Made by a program: the position numbers and the translations under genes. From NCBI GenBank assembly GCA_018894105.1, contig CM032123.1:4775001-4839000 (forward strand): a stretch of DNA of 64,000 nucleotides, written 5' to 3'. Every line of letters starts with the position of its first letter. Position 1 is the stretch's first letter. The DNA is from Jacaranda mimosifolia (lineage: Eukaryota; Streptophyta; Magnoliopsida; Lamiales; Bignoniaceae). Below, piece after piece: positions 12,315 to 24,800 of the stretch. The notes beneath the pieces were generated by a model. That model saw nothing but the letters and a program-made list of their open reading frames with translations, searched no databases and was not told where the DNA came from.

Positions 12315-13142
12315 TGTAGATGTCTTAATTTTTGGGCCAACTGAAAATTGACATGTGTAAAAATATATTAGTTATTAATTTAAAATTTTCTATTTATGTA
12401 TTGGAATTTATTATATGTAATTCCAAAATATAAATAGTTAACTTTAATTAATACTCTAATATTATTTTATACACAAATAAGATATTGACAAGTGTCAAGA
12501 TGAAGTGGCACAACCAATCAAATCAAGTCTGGTGGCCTAGCAATCGCGGGGCAATTGAATTGTGACACGTGGCGCATTCAAGTACATGGACCAATCAAGT
12601 CTAGAATGTTTGATATTATCTTTTAAATGTACATCAAAGAGATAATTATCAAACGAGTTCAAGTCATTTCGGAGTCTTCTGTTAGCACATATATAAAGGG
12701 GATGATTAGAGACTCATAGAGATATATTCTCATATTCTGATATTCATATATTCTCATATTCTCACATTCGTATTCTCATATCCATATATTCTCAAGTCCA
12801 AGACTCAAATCTTCAAGTTTCTACTGCGACGATGTATTGTTACCTCGAAGGTCCTATACCTCTTCAAAGCATCAAGTCATCAAGTCCTTTGATCTCGGAG
12901 TTAAGGTTTGAGTTCAAAGAAATCTTGTAGTGTTCTTTTATCAAGTCAAAAGATACCACACCATATATCCAAGAACAAGTTTCAAGCCCTTGGATCATAT
13001 ATATTGGGAGAAGAATCAGGGGATTAGTTTTGTTAGGAAATTTATATTTTTTCTCTGATAAATTGTAATTCTCATATATTCTTTAATACAAATTCAATTT
13101 GTCTGTTATTTTTCTTTGTCTTGTGATTTAATTTTGCAGACA
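12315..13142 (+). repeat. 3' LTR of the first Tat element
   Basis: Starts TGTAGATGTC right after the polypurine tract and ends near GCAGACA. It contains a TATA box (TATATAAAG at 12690-12698) followed by a repetitive CATATTCTCATATTC leader. The 5' copy is outside the window, so the right end is inferred from the TG...CA rule and is uncertain by a few bases. Confidence 0.6.
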
Positions 13143-14409
13143 ACGAAACTTATGTGAACATTAGTATCCCGTTCTTTCCACAAAGTCATGATTAAGCCAT
13201 ATTATCATCCTAAACCACAATTATGATTAAATGCCTTATATAATCATCCACAATTCATATCTCACTTATTCTTATAATATAATCCTTAATACCATTAATA
13301 AATCCAAAATTTGCTATTTTGCATGATGTGTCTGGGTCCACTATTCAATATTCCTTAGCATGGAAAACCAACACACACACATATATATATATAGGCATAT
13401 CATCATCCCCAAATTTCTATTCTTGGCATGGGTACAAATTCAATAGGAAATATACCTATGCATGTATATATATATATATATATACAACAAACTTGCTTCA
13501 ATCATTTACCACAAACCACTCAATAAGGCCTCAGATTCACGAACCAACCACACCACTGTGTTTGTCACGTCGAGAGGCAGAGACTGGCCTCTCGCTGCCG
13601 CCGCCGGAGAGTTGTGAAACCACCACCTTTCTTCACCTTTTGATGAGAGCTATCCAACGCCGCCCTCGATTTTAAGTTCAGTGGCCTATAGCTACCGAAA
13701 CCGAGCCTCACAGCCTTCAAAATTATTTTCCTCCGTTGTGCTTCGATCACCGTCAGTCATCATCACTGTCGTGCAAAACTCCCATGCAAGACCTCCACTA
13801 TGATCTCCGTGCTGAGAGCTTTCGAACCACCCGCCCAGAACTCCAGTCAGACCTCCCTACCACCAACAACCATTGAACCCGTGAAGTGGGTTTTCTTCTA
13901 CCTTTTTGCCACCGGTGGAGAAACAGTGCATGTGTGTAGAAGTGTGGCCAGAGGGTGAGGGAAGTTGTTTGGATGGTGAGATGGAGTGAGTTGTGGTCGG
14001 GAAAAAGGTCGCCGGGAAGAAGATGGTGGTCGCGAGTGGAGGAAGAAATGGAAGAAAAGGAGAAAAAAGAAAGAAGAAGAAAGAAATGGAAGAAAGGAAA
14101 ATGAAGAAATTGATGCTGCCCGTTTTGTTTTTCAAAAAATCAACTTTTTCATTTTTGCAATTTAGTCCTCCAAATATTGAGCACTCTTCAATTGAGTACT
14201 TGAAGTTTTGAAAATTGCTCCTAAGCCCCCATTGACTATTTTTCTTCCATGCACACCCCTTAAGTGAAGCAAATATTCAATTTAATCCTTTAAAAATTAT
14301 AATTCTAACTCCCAAACTTTATAAACTAATTAAATTAATTAAAATCTCAGAAATCAAGAATAATAAAATAATAATTAACATAATTAATAAAATAATTAGG
14401 GGTGTTACA
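13143..14409 (-). repeat. LTR of a Tekay/Del-type chromovirus (candidate)
   Basis: On the minus strand it begins TGTAACACCCC at 14409, a very common start for plant Tekay/Del LTRs. It goes on to GGGGTGTGCATGG, a CT-rich block and a GC-rich part with many CCACC and CCG. The right border at 14409 coincides exactly with the point where homology to the alpha unit at 47382 begins, as expected for an insertion. The left side meets the 3' LTR of the Tat element, so that element probably inserted into this one. ORFs inside it are not convincing genes. A TATATATA run lies at 13460-13484. Confidence 0.55.
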
Positions 14410-14730
14410 TCCTTGTTCTGGTCTTTCGGTCACTTTCTTCCTCGTGTAATTAATGTACTAATTTCCTCCATCTAAATTAGAAAGGAAAAATCACAAAAAA
14501 AGAAAAAAAAGAAAAAAGAGAAAGAAACATCTAAAGTAGCTTTTTCCCTTCCAAAAGTTAAGGTGCCTTAGTAAATTAAATACATCCTGTAACTTTAGAA
14601 TGGAATCTGTGTGTTCTTTCTGCATATACTTAAGGTATCACAGGAGTTTGCTAAAATCATGTGACTATCCACATACATATGACCGTTTCCCTTGATCATG
14701 GACAATGTTATTTCTATTAACAACTTTAAT

Positions 14731-16353
14731 TAGGGGTGTACATTCGGTTTTTACCGATCGAATCGAACGGTTCGGTCGGTTAATCGAAATTTTTGGTTTT
14801 TTACAATGCAAAACCGAAACCGAACCGAACAAAAGCCCTCGGTTTTTAAATTTTTTCGGTTTTTTTGGTTTTGGTTAAAACTGAACCGTAAAAAGAAAAA
14901 AAAGGCTTAATTTTTTACCAAGAAAGTGTTATAAAAGTTTGTTTGACAAAAGTAAGTTAGTTTAATTAAAATTTTGAATTGGATAACTTATTCTTTTAGT
15001 ACCAAAAAAATTATTTGATAAAAGTATATGTATATTGATAAAAATATTTATTTTTAGGTGAAAAAATTGATTTAGATTACTTTTTTTTTTCTTTATTGAA
15101 AATATTTGTTTTGATAAAATTATAATTTATCTATTCTAAACAAATACATTTAAAATATTATAACTTTAAGAAGATAAATAAATATTTTAATTATTTTATG
15201 TTATCAAAATTTTAGTATACACATTGAGTATACTAAAATTGCTAGCTTATAATCGCTAAGGCAGATGCACGCAATTTTTGTATATTTAAACCTTAATTGC
15301 TAAGATCGAATAGCGAATTAAATCTTAAACTCAATATACTAAAGTTAAATAGCTAATTGATCCAATGACATCATAATATAGATTGTGGATTTGTAAATTT
15401 TGTAAAAAATACAATTATAACCTTATTAAATCATCATTTCTAAAAGACAATTATAAAATATTGATAAAATTTGTATCCAAACTATCTTTTTTATGTTGAA
15501 TTCTCTAATTTATCTTATCCTTCAAACTATATTGTCAATTTTTGTTGTTGAAATAATTAAAAGGACAAATTATGTAAATGAACGAAAATAACTTCTATTT
15601 TAGATACAAAACGGTCTATAATATAGATAAAATCTTTATTGGTTAGCAGATACAATATACTACTAGTACTACCACAGGAATAGCCGAATATGATTCAATC
15701 CCTTATTCCTTAGTTTGCAATTTAAGTTGAAATTTTAATTTTACTCATCAACATACCCTATAATATATATAAGTTTAATTAATTAATTAATTTTCTTTTA
15801 ATATAACATTTTTTGATGTTTAAATCATAATAATCTATGTTTTTATATGTTACGTGTATTAGTTCATATAATAAAAAAATTATGCAATTGTACCATTTGA
15901 GTTTAGAAAAAAATATCATTTTTTTCTCTTTATATTATAAATATTCATGTTTTTATATATTTGTATTATTTATAAAACATAGGGTTTTTAATAACTATTT
16001 TGATATATTATTTACTTCTTTCTTTCTCAATTATTTCACTTTATCAAAAAAAAAAAACTATTTATCCCAAAAATTTTAAAATACATTAACATTTACATTA
16101 TTTAAATATTTATATTTATTTATCTTAAACTTAAAATATTTAATAAAAATGTGAAATAAAACTTAAACTAGTAGTGATTGAATAATAAAATTTTGTATAT
16201 ATATATAAAAAAAAAGTTTCGGTTTTTCGGTTCGGTTTCGGTTAACCGAATAAAAAAAATCAAAAAAACCGAAAACTAAATTTTTTTGAAATGAAAAATT
16301 CGGTTCGGTTTTCTGTCGGTTCGATCGGTTCCGGTTTTTTTTGAACATCCCTA
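14731..16353. mobile_element. non-autonomous hAT element, 1.6 kb
   Basis: Ends are TAGGGGTGTACATTCGG at the left and TTGAACATCCCTA at the right, which are imperfect inverted repeats. It is flanked by a perfect 8-bp duplication ACTTTAAT (14723-14730 and 16354-16361), the length hAT transposases make. Both ends carry many CGGTTCGGTT/AACCGAA motifs, typical hAT subterminal repeats. The interior is AT-rich with no transposase. The duplicate at 47682-47689 has a single, slightly diverged copy of the target and no element. Confidence 0.92.
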
Positions 16354-16710
16354 ACTTTAATCGCCTTAATTCCCTCCATATCCAAATTGCGTCTTGATTC
16401 TTGCAAACTGTTTGAGGTACATATTTGCTGATTTTCTATTTTTTGTTTGGATATCGATACTCGCGCAGACAATCTCACAAATGGAAATTTTCATATTGTA
16501 CGGGTGTATATTCAAATGAATTGTAAATAATTGGATAAAAATATAATATAGTAAATACAAAGTAACTAATTATTATAATCATATATATTCTCACAATCAT
16601 GACCGGTTACATATTAATCCGATCGGTACTTCATATTAACATGAGATGAGTGTTGATCACAATTAGTTACAAACTCTCATTATTCTATCACTCCTGCATT
16701 ATCTTTTTAT

Positions 16711-19700
16711 CATAGTTGTCAAAGGCGATCGCCTTTGTCGCCTGAGGCGAGAGGCGACAAGGGCGAGGGAAAATCGCCTTTTCCCTCGCCCAGGTGAGTC
16801 GGTTTCAAAAGGCGAGAAGAGGCGCTCGCCTTTGCTCGCCTTTTTTCCAGGTGAGAGGCGCGCCTTTTTGAACCCATTTGATTTCAAGAGAAGTGGGTTT
16901 TGTGATAAAACACGACTTTAAGGGAAAGAGAAGAAAAAAACGGGAAGAAAAGGAGAGACAGAAAGCCCTAAGCAGGGGCCAACAGATCGCAAACGGGAAG
17001 AAAAAAAAAATCCGCTGAGCAGCCCTTCCGAAGACAGCGCCTGCGCCACTACAACTATTAGCTCCATTTCCCACCGGCGGCCGATCCAGATTCCGGCGAC
17101 CCAGATTCCAGCGACCCATTTTCCGGGTAAGGCTCTGACTGATTTTTTTCTTTTTTCTTCTCTTTTTCTGTCCGCTTTTCTTCTTTTCTTCTTTCTGTTC
17201 GCTTTTCTTCTTTCTGTCGGCACGGCAGTCTGTTTTTCTTCTGTTTCTTTCTCCTTTTTTTTTTCCCTCGGTTTGTTCTCTGTTTCTCAGCCAGTCAGCC
17301 TTATGTTTTTATTTTAAGTGTGTTAGCAGTAAGTTTGTATTTAGTAGGGGTGCAAAACTGGTTAATTGCGCTTTCAAATTGGATGGAAAGTTTTGATGCT
17401 AATTTTTATTTTTAATTGTCTGAATTTTGTATTTATATGCATAATTTGTATTGTAGTAAATTATTATGCATGAATTGTCACATTTCAGTTCGGTTCTTTA
17501 GAGGATTTGTGTAGCATGTGCATAAGTTGGAGTATGTCTTTTTAGTTCATTTCATTTAATAAACTTAAATGTAGTTTTGGTTCATTTTATTCATTCATTG
17601 AATAAAGAACTTAAATGTATTATGTAGTATGTCTTTTTGTTTTCCTTAAAATGTTTTTTTTTTATTTTATAATTCTTTAGAATAGTTATTAATTTATTAT
17701 TTATATTTGAAAACTTGAATTTGTTTGGTTATTTTTGGTTTTTTACCTTTCTAAGTTAATTTGATGTTTGTGTTGTTTTTTTTGGCTTCTATCTTTCTAG
17801 TTTCTAATACATACATGATACATTCTTAACATTTGATTTTGAATTTCTTTTTTCTTTTTTTGTTTGCACTTTGCAGAACATAGAGATAAAAAAAAATGTC
17901 TTCTCAAAATGTAAACAGAAAGGATCCTGCATGGAATTATGGAATTTTGCCAAATCCAAAAGATACGAATAAGGTCAAGTGTAATTATTGTAGCAAAGAA
18001 ACAAACGGAGGGATAAATAGATTCAAGAAACATCTTGTTGGAGGATTTAGGGATGTAAAAGCTTGTCCAAAATGCCCTGAATTGGTGAAAGAAGAGTTGA
18101 GGGAATATATGTTGAAGAAAAAAGAAGTGAAAAACAAAATGGATGCAATTCCCCATTTTGATGAAATGCATGAAGAAGATCTATGGGAAGGTGAACAAGA
18201 TTCTATAGCACATGGAAAGCGGCCCATGTCTTATCAATCTCGTTCTTCAAGTCTTGCATCAAATCAAATGGAAACTTCCCAACAAAAAAAGTCAAGGCAA
18301 ATTGGTCCTATAGATTGGTTTTTTCGTCAAGATGAAGATGAAGTTGTGAACCAAAGAAAACATGGTGATAAAAATTCAAAAAAATTTGACGAATACCAAA
18401 AAAAAAAGAGGGATAATGCGGTGCAGAAGTTTGCTAGGTGGATGTACGATGCCGGAATACCTTTCAATGCTGTACAATATGATAGTTTTGGTCCTATGAT
18501 TGAAGCTATTGGTCAGTATGGTCTAGGTATGAAGCCCCCAAGTTATCATGAGTTGAGAGTTCCTTATTTGAAGAAGGAGTTGGAGCATACAAAAGCAATC
18601 TTGAAAGATCATCATATTGAAATAGAAAAGTTTGGTTGTACAATAATGGCTGATGGTTGGAGAGATAAAAAAGGAAGGGCATTGATAATTTTTTTGGTGA
18701 ATAGCCCACGAGGAAGCATGTTCGTGAAATCTGTTGATGCATCAAGTTATGCTCACACTGGTGATAAAATGTTTCAGTTGCTTGATGCGTTTGTTCAAGA
18801 AATTGGGGAGAATCATGTTGTTCAAATAGTGACAGATAGTGCAAGTTCAAATGTTGCAGCAAGTAAGAAAATATTATTTCATATACTTTATATTATTTTT
18901 TAACATTAGCATATTATATCACTATATCAACTTATTGAATTCATTTCCTTAAACAGGAAAGTTATTGGAGGCAAAGTACCCACATTTGTATTGGGCTCCA
19001 TGTGCTGCTCATTGTATAGACCTCATGTTTGAAGATATCTTCAAAATGCCTAATTTGAAGAAAACTTATGAACGAGCAGTCACCGTGAATGGGTACATTT
19101 ACAACAGAACTCTTGTTTTGAACATGATGAGAGAGTTTACGGGGCAAAAGGAAATGGTTAGGCCGGCAAAAACACGTTTTGCAACTGCTTTTCTCACACT
19201 GAGGAGGTTTTAGAAGCAAAAGGCAAACTTGAAAAAGATGTTTACATCAAAGAAATGGACTGATAGTAAGTTTGCTAGGGAGGCCCAAGGTAGAAAAATT
19301 GCAGACATTATGTTTATGCCTTCTTTCTGGAACAATGTTGCTTATGCTGTTAAGTTAGCTGGCCCTCTAGTTAATGTGCTTCGATTAGTGGATGGTGAGA
19401 AAAGGCCTGCAATGGGATATATATATGAGGCAATGGATCGAGCTAAGGAGATAATTGCTAAGTCATTTGGCCATAAAGAGGAAAAAATACAAAGAGGCAT
19501 TCAAAATCATTGATGAAAGATGGTCCATTCAGCTTCATCGACCCTTGCATGCAGCCGGGCATTTTCTGAATCCGCAATTTTTCTACTCAAACTCAGAAAT
19601 ACAACAAGATGAAGAAGTCATGAGAGGGTTACATGAAAGCATACAAAGACTAGTGCATGACCCTAAAGATCAAGATGCAATTTCTGATAAGTTGGATATC

Positions 19701-20933
19701 TACATGAGAGGTGAAAGGATGTTTTCATTACCAATAGCTATTAGACGAAGGACTTGTGACACAAAAAGTCCAGGTAACAAAATTAATATATTATATATTC
19801 TTGTTCTTTAATGAATAAAATATTTCTTCCTTAATTAATAACTTTATTATTTTGTTAACTTTTAGCTGAGTGGTGGACTACATATGGGTCTTCAACACCA
19901 AATCTACAAAAATTTGCCATCAAAGTTCTTAGTCTTACTTGTAGTTCCTCCGGGTGTGAAAGAAATTGGAGCGTATTTGAGCATGTAAGTTTAAGTTGCT
20001 TAATTAGTTCTTTGAGTTTTGTATCAATGTATGCATGTATATAGTATATACTAATTAATTATTTTTAACCTTGTGTAGCTTCATTCAAAAAGAAGAAATC
20101 GCTTGGAGCAACAACGTTTGAATGATTTAGTTTTCATCAAGTATAATAGAGCTTTAAGGCGTCGTTATGAAAAGCGTGGTATAATTGATCCAATCACCTT
20201 GCCACAAATTGATGAAACTAATGAATGGATGACTGGGTGTTTGGAGGAGGATGAAAATGAAGAGGACGCTCCTGTATTTGATGGTGAAGATTTAACATGG
20301 GGAGACGTTGCAAGAGCTATTGGAGTTGATGAGCCAGCCTATAATTATAGATCTAGTTCTAGATCTACTTCAGTTGGCAAATCAAAAGCTGCTATGGTAG
20401 CTAACCTTAGAGGAAGAAAGAAAACCACTTCGTCTTCATCACGCCATCTCATGGATGAAGAAGAGGAAGAAAACAACTTTGATGATAGTGAGACAGAGGT
20501 GGAAGAGGAAGATAATGAATGTTACAAAAGTGGTAGCGATGATGAAGATGATGTTGATGGGAGTGATGATAATGGAGGCAACTTTGATGATGACTTGTTT
20601 GATTAGATTTAGAATTTATGATTTGAGATTTGGTCTAAAATTATGGATATTTGATGCATTTTAGTTTTCTTTTAAGACTATTTGTGATGATTTGCACTTA
20701 AAACCTGAATACCTGATTAAGTAACTTGAATTAGATTTATTATGTTATATTTGTTGCATATCTTATATGTTCTCTTCTCTACCTACACTATAGCTTATTA
20801 AATACATAATATATTTTATAAATTTTTATTTTCTCGCCTCGCTTCAAAAAGGCGAGCGCCTCTCGCCTTGCCTCTCGCCTCGGGCACTAGAGGCATTGTC
20901 GCCTCGCACCGCCTTTCGCATTTAACAACTATG
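16711..20933 (+). mobile_element. coding hAT transposon, 4.2 kb
   Basis: Terminal inverted repeats are CATAGTTGTCAAAGGCG at the left and, on the other strand at the right, CATAGTTGTTAAATGCG. It is flanked by a perfect 8-bp duplication CTTTTTAT (16703-16710 and 20934-20941). Subterminal regions are dense in GGCGAGAGGCGA-like motifs on both sides. It encodes a BED-finger hAT transposase. The duplicate at 48041-48050 is uninterrupted. The 16.9-17.9 kb segment is a CT-rich leader followed by an AT-rich stretch that is probably an intron of the 5' leader. Confidence 0.95.
17896..20606 (+). pseudogene. hAT transposase with BED zinc finger, two lesions
   Basis: Predicted exons are 17896-18862, 18957-19773, 19866-19984 and 20079-20606, with GT/AG borders. 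Exon 1 has a BED finger (CNYCSKETNGGINRFKKHL and an upstream Trp) and a DUF659-type region with IMADGWRDKKGRALIIFLVN and VTDSASSNV. Exon 2 has YPHLYWAPCAAHCIDLM, the Cys/His region of the catalytic domain. Exons 3-4 hold the hATC dimerisation motif (CERNWSVFEH, then HSKRRNRL), followed by an acidic tail. A TAG at 19211-19213 and a one-base frame change in an A-run near 19485 break it. It would cut and paste this element. With only two lesions it is a young pseudogene, or close to active. Confidence 0.88.
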
Positions 20934-21423
20934 CTTTTTATTCAAGGATAAAATTTAAAATCCCAACACAAAAATACTTCATGAGAGTAGGTTTCTATTA
21001 ATACTTTTTGTGGAAATGTGGCCTAATCAATCGATGATTATTAGTGACATCATTCATGGGAACGTAAATCAATCAGCCACTATCCTCGCTCCATAATATT
21101 AATATATTTAAATATTGTGGCACGAGCCTTCATGCTTGTTTTTATAACCATAATATAAAACATCTTAACACATCCCTGTTGGCATGTGCAAACTCGCATG
21201 CCCACTCATAACCACAAAATAAACTTCTTTACAAAAGGACACATAACTTCTCAAGCGAATGATTGATCTGGTGATATTGTCTTTACATTATCATATACGT
21301 ATGATGTTCGAGATTCGAGTTCTAATGAACTCTTAGTTGCTAACTTAAGCGAACTAGTGAAGCAAAAGGAAGCTTTATTTAGACATTTTCATAATCATAA
21401 AATAACTAGCTAGGTCGACGGAC

Positions 21424-21726
21424 CTAATCTTTTATAATTACCAGACCCAAATGCTTTTCCGCAAACGTCACAAGGTAGCTGATTTCTTCCTCGTCAATGA
21501 CTCCGCTGGAATTCTTGTCGGCCGACTTAACGCCGCGTTTGGCCTTCCACGTACTGAACCACCCTCCTCTAGCACGGATGGCCTCCCGGAGCTCCTCCGC
21601 GCTTATCTTGCCATCTTTATTGGCGTCGAGTTTCCCCAACCATTTCTTGAAATCTTCAAGAGATAGTGTCTGTTCGCCATCACTACGCGTGCCGGGCCAA
21701 ATGGCCTTCTTGCTCGACAGTGGCAT
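21424..21726 (-). CDS. small two-EF-hand calcium-binding protein, alpha-1
   Basis: 100 residues, intronless. EF-hand 1 loop is DANKDGKISAEE and EF-hand 2 loop is DKNSSGVIDEEE. Both have the ligand residues at positions 1, 3, 5, 9 and 12 and Gly at 6, so both should bind calcium. The linker ARGGWFSTWKAKRGVKSA is conserved in the family. There is no signal peptide or membrane segment, so it is probably a soluble calcium sensor or buffer similar in size to polcalcins. The start ATG follows the N-terminal pattern of alpha-4. In beta-3 a longer N-terminus is possible, but alpha has lost both upstream ATGs and the frame. It is a tandem copy of 48538-48840. Confidence 0.82.
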   Translation of the reverse strand: MPLSSKKAIWPGTRSDGEQTLSLEDFKKWLGKLDANKDGKISAEELREAIRARGGWFSTWKAKRGVKSADKNSSGVIDEEEISYLVTFAEKHLGLVIIKD

Positions 21727-21805
21727 TCTATTATGGTAAAAGCTTCAACCTTCCTGATGAGCAGTGTGTGTTTTAATTTGTTACTCTTCGTAATGAACTC
21801 TTCAA

Positions 21806-21811
21806 TTTAAA
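21806..21811 (-). promoter_or_regulatory. TTTAAA core-promoter candidate of alpha-1
   Basis: On the minus strand CACTTTAAATTGA lies 80 bp upstream of the ATG. The same block sits upstream of beta-3 (45795-45800), beta-5 (58194-58199), gamma-2 (43523-43528) and gamma-6 (59539-59544). It is damaged in alpha-4. A shared TATA-like role is inference. Confidence 0.35.
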
Positions 21812-24800
21812 GTGTTTTTTTTCCCTGTATTGTCACCTTAACTTTAAATATTCTTCTGATAAGAATCAAACTAAAGTAGTCAAAAGAACTTTGTAATAAT
21901 TGCACGGACGAAGCTTGGGCTGCCTAGTAACCGATCGAGACACTCTGCTTTCACTAGCACATCAAGTAGGATCAATTCGTAGTTGATGTTAAAAATTTAT
22001 AATTTAACTACGAAATTATCATAATTAAGTTCGAGATTGATGCTCTAGTAACTGATGATCAATTTATAGTTGATGATCATATATATATATATTATATTCA
22101 AATGGATAATGTATAACTAATTTATTATGCTTCGAAATTACAATGCTACGATTGATAATTAATAAATTTTATTGATTATACTTAAAAAAAATTATATTTA
22201 CTACAAAAATTTATAGCTATATTTTGTAGCTATAGCTACGAATATAATTTCGTAGCAATTTTTCAATATCAAATATTTAAGGTTTTGATGGTGTCTTGAG
22301 ATATTCTTTTGTCATATTCCTCTTCCTAACACGATTCAAATCAATATTAATACTGTACAAATCAATATGGTATTATTGCATTGTCCAATTAATTCTAGCT
22401 GGTCTTGTGTTTTTTAGACAACAAGCAGATTGTCTTGTACTAATTATCAAATAATTAATATAGAAATTTTATAGATAAATTAATGAATGAAAGAATGAAT
22501 ATGATAATATATTAATATAGTTTGAGTTGTGGGTGAGTTTACTCGGAAGTTGTTGTGACAACATTGATTGACATGAAAATTTTTGGATTGTGTTTGAGTT
22601 TTTACTTATTGATTTGAATACTATTTAAATTGAATTTGAATTTGAATTAATGAACAAAATATCTGTAATATCCCAATAATTCCAACACGACAGGAACCTA
22701 TGCAATTGTGATACAATTGCCACCCCTAATATTGTTTGCCCTCTTCGAATTAGATTCGGCCTGAAAGAGACATGGGTAGCAACATTTTCACAAGTACCTA
22801 TGATGCTAGCTTATCCACATGGGATAATTTGGTTTAATGAATCAACGAAAATAATATAATATAATTAAAGTTATCGCACACTATATAATCAGCATCTAAT
22901 CTAATATATATAAAGTAAAATGATGTTTAAGTCTATTTTAAGTATCTTAGTTATGTGGTAATAATGTGGATAAATTAGTTTTGTTCAAATTTGTCATGTC
23001 AAATATTTCCATATATAATATATGTAACTTTATATGTATTAAAATATTTCCATATTTCTCTTTTCTTCATGTCAACATGTTTCCATATAATATATATATA
23101 TATATGTATATATAACTTTCTATATTAATTTTTGTAACTCCCAATATTTATATATAATTCTTGCAACTTCTTCATTATATATGGAAATATGTTGACAAGA
23201 AGTTTTACATAATGGATATTGGTATATTTATACCAAATATATAATTTATAATAATTTTTTTTTTCAATTGATCTTTTCAAAATTTATTAATATAACTTTT
23301 TATATGTTTAGTATTTACTCTTTTATTCCTCCAATTATAATTTCAAAATTGTACATATTAAGAAATTTTAAAATTTTGCCTTTAATCCATGCCTTAAAAT
23401 ATAAGTGTTCTATTTGTATAACCAAGACCCATGAAAGGCAATTCAATCAATACAAACAAAGAGAATTATAACACCCAAAAAAAAAATAAAAAATACCAAG
23501 CATTAAAATCTTACCATTTCAATCAACTTATAACTTCTGAATTTTGAAAATATGTATAGCAAAAATACTCACCCCCGTCAATTGCCGTCATGACCGGTGC
23601 TTTAAAATTTGATTGAAATCTTGCCTTTAATCAGTCATTATTACCTTTAATATATAAGAATAATTGATATACCATAAATTAGTTCAAAAAATTATACTTT
23701 TTAATTAGCCATTATTGTCTCTCTATATTTAGTTCAAAAAAAAATACCTTAATTTAATATTTCCTAAATTATATTTTATACCACAAATTGATATTTTAAT
23801 TAAGTTAAGTTCCTTAATTTAAACTCATAACTCCTACACGCTATACATACTAAAAATAGCCGAACATGCAATACACAGAGTTTGTTAAATATTAGTATAA
23901 AAATATTATTTTCTTTTGTCTTCACCTCTATAGGAGCATTTGCTTGGTGAGTTAATTTTTTTTATATGATTTACTAATATTAATAAATTTTTATGTTTAT
24001 GAGCCAGGTTAATTTACGAAAGGAATTTGAAGTCTCGATTTTGTGGTAAATTAAAATTTTATAATTATTTTTTGCTTTTGGTCGATTTTTTTTACTTTTT
24101 TCATATTATGATTTTCCTTTAATCCATGATTTATTTGTTCTTTTATTAATTTCTTAGTTCGATGTTCTAAGAATTTTCATTAATTTGCGTAATTATGAAA
24201 TTTGAAAAGTAATTTTTCATGCAACTTAATAATAATTATTGAGAGGACCCACAAAAGTTATTTTTTTTCCTTATATCCATTTTGTTTGATTTTATTCTTT
24301 TAAAAAGAATTTATTTGTTTTCGATTATTGAAGTAAAAGTGTGGGAGATTGTCCTTCCTCACATATGGAAAAAAGTGTTTGAGGAATAGATAGGAAGTAG
24401 ATGTTTGTTTTGCTTTATGCCTATTGTTATGCTGATTTTCAATTTTGTAATTTACATGTAGTTTTTTAATTTTATAAATTTTTATATTTATGACACATGT
24501 TAATATTTAAAGGAAATTTGGAGTCTCAATTGTGTGGTAAGTTATTTTATTTCTACTAACTACATAAAATTTTCTCATTCGTTGATTTTTTTACCTCGTT
24601 TTATGTTATGAATTTACTTTAGTCCGTGGTTTGTGTATTTTTATTATTTTGTTGGTTCGATGTTTTGATGGAAACCTATAGATTATCTTTTTATGATTAG
24701 ATTAGATATTATTGAAATTAAAATTACGAAACTATTATCAAATGACATGGTAACAACTTAAGTCGGAGTTTTGAGAAATAATTGGAACAATATTCTATTT

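Larger units (their letters stand above)
1..13142 (+). mobile_element. Ty3/gypsy LTR retrotransposon, Tat lineage, decayed, 5' part outside window
   Basis: Domains in order on the plus strand are gag, aspartic protease, reverse transcriptase, RNase H, a second archaeal-type RNase H and integrase, then a tandem repeat, a long antisense ORF, a polypurine tract and a 3' LTR. The extra RNase H and the extra ORF between pol and the 3' LTR are known marks of the Tat lineage. The 5' LTR and primer site are not in the window. Many in-frame stops and several frame breaks show that it cannot act on its own. No target-site duplication can be checked because the left end is missing. Confidence 0.85.
14410..22899. 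repeat. alpha-1 duplicated unit (interrupted by two hAT elements)
   Basis: Leaving out 14731-16353 and 16711-20933 plus one copy of each target duplication, this sequence runs colinear and highly similar with 47382-50020, including the EF-hand gene and its 3' and 5' flanks. It continues across the Helitron at 37915. It is one copy of a segmental duplication. The part 21850-22899 is AT-rich spacer with short complementary stretches around GTAGCTATAGCTACGAA and no gene. Confidence 0.9.

Noticed and set aside
13319..14211. ORFs on both strands with Pro/Ser- and Lys-rich products
   Set aside because: They come from the CT-rich part of an LTR-like sequence; no domain and no conserved start.
16699..17223. 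Minus-strand Arg/Lys-rich ORFs
   Set aside because: They lie over the subterminal repeats and CT-rich leader of the coding hAT element.
21451..21739. Plus-strand ORFs over the EF-hand genes (also at 45407, 48565, 59223)
   Set aside because: Antisense shadows of the real minus-strand genes; similar in all copies only because the genes are.
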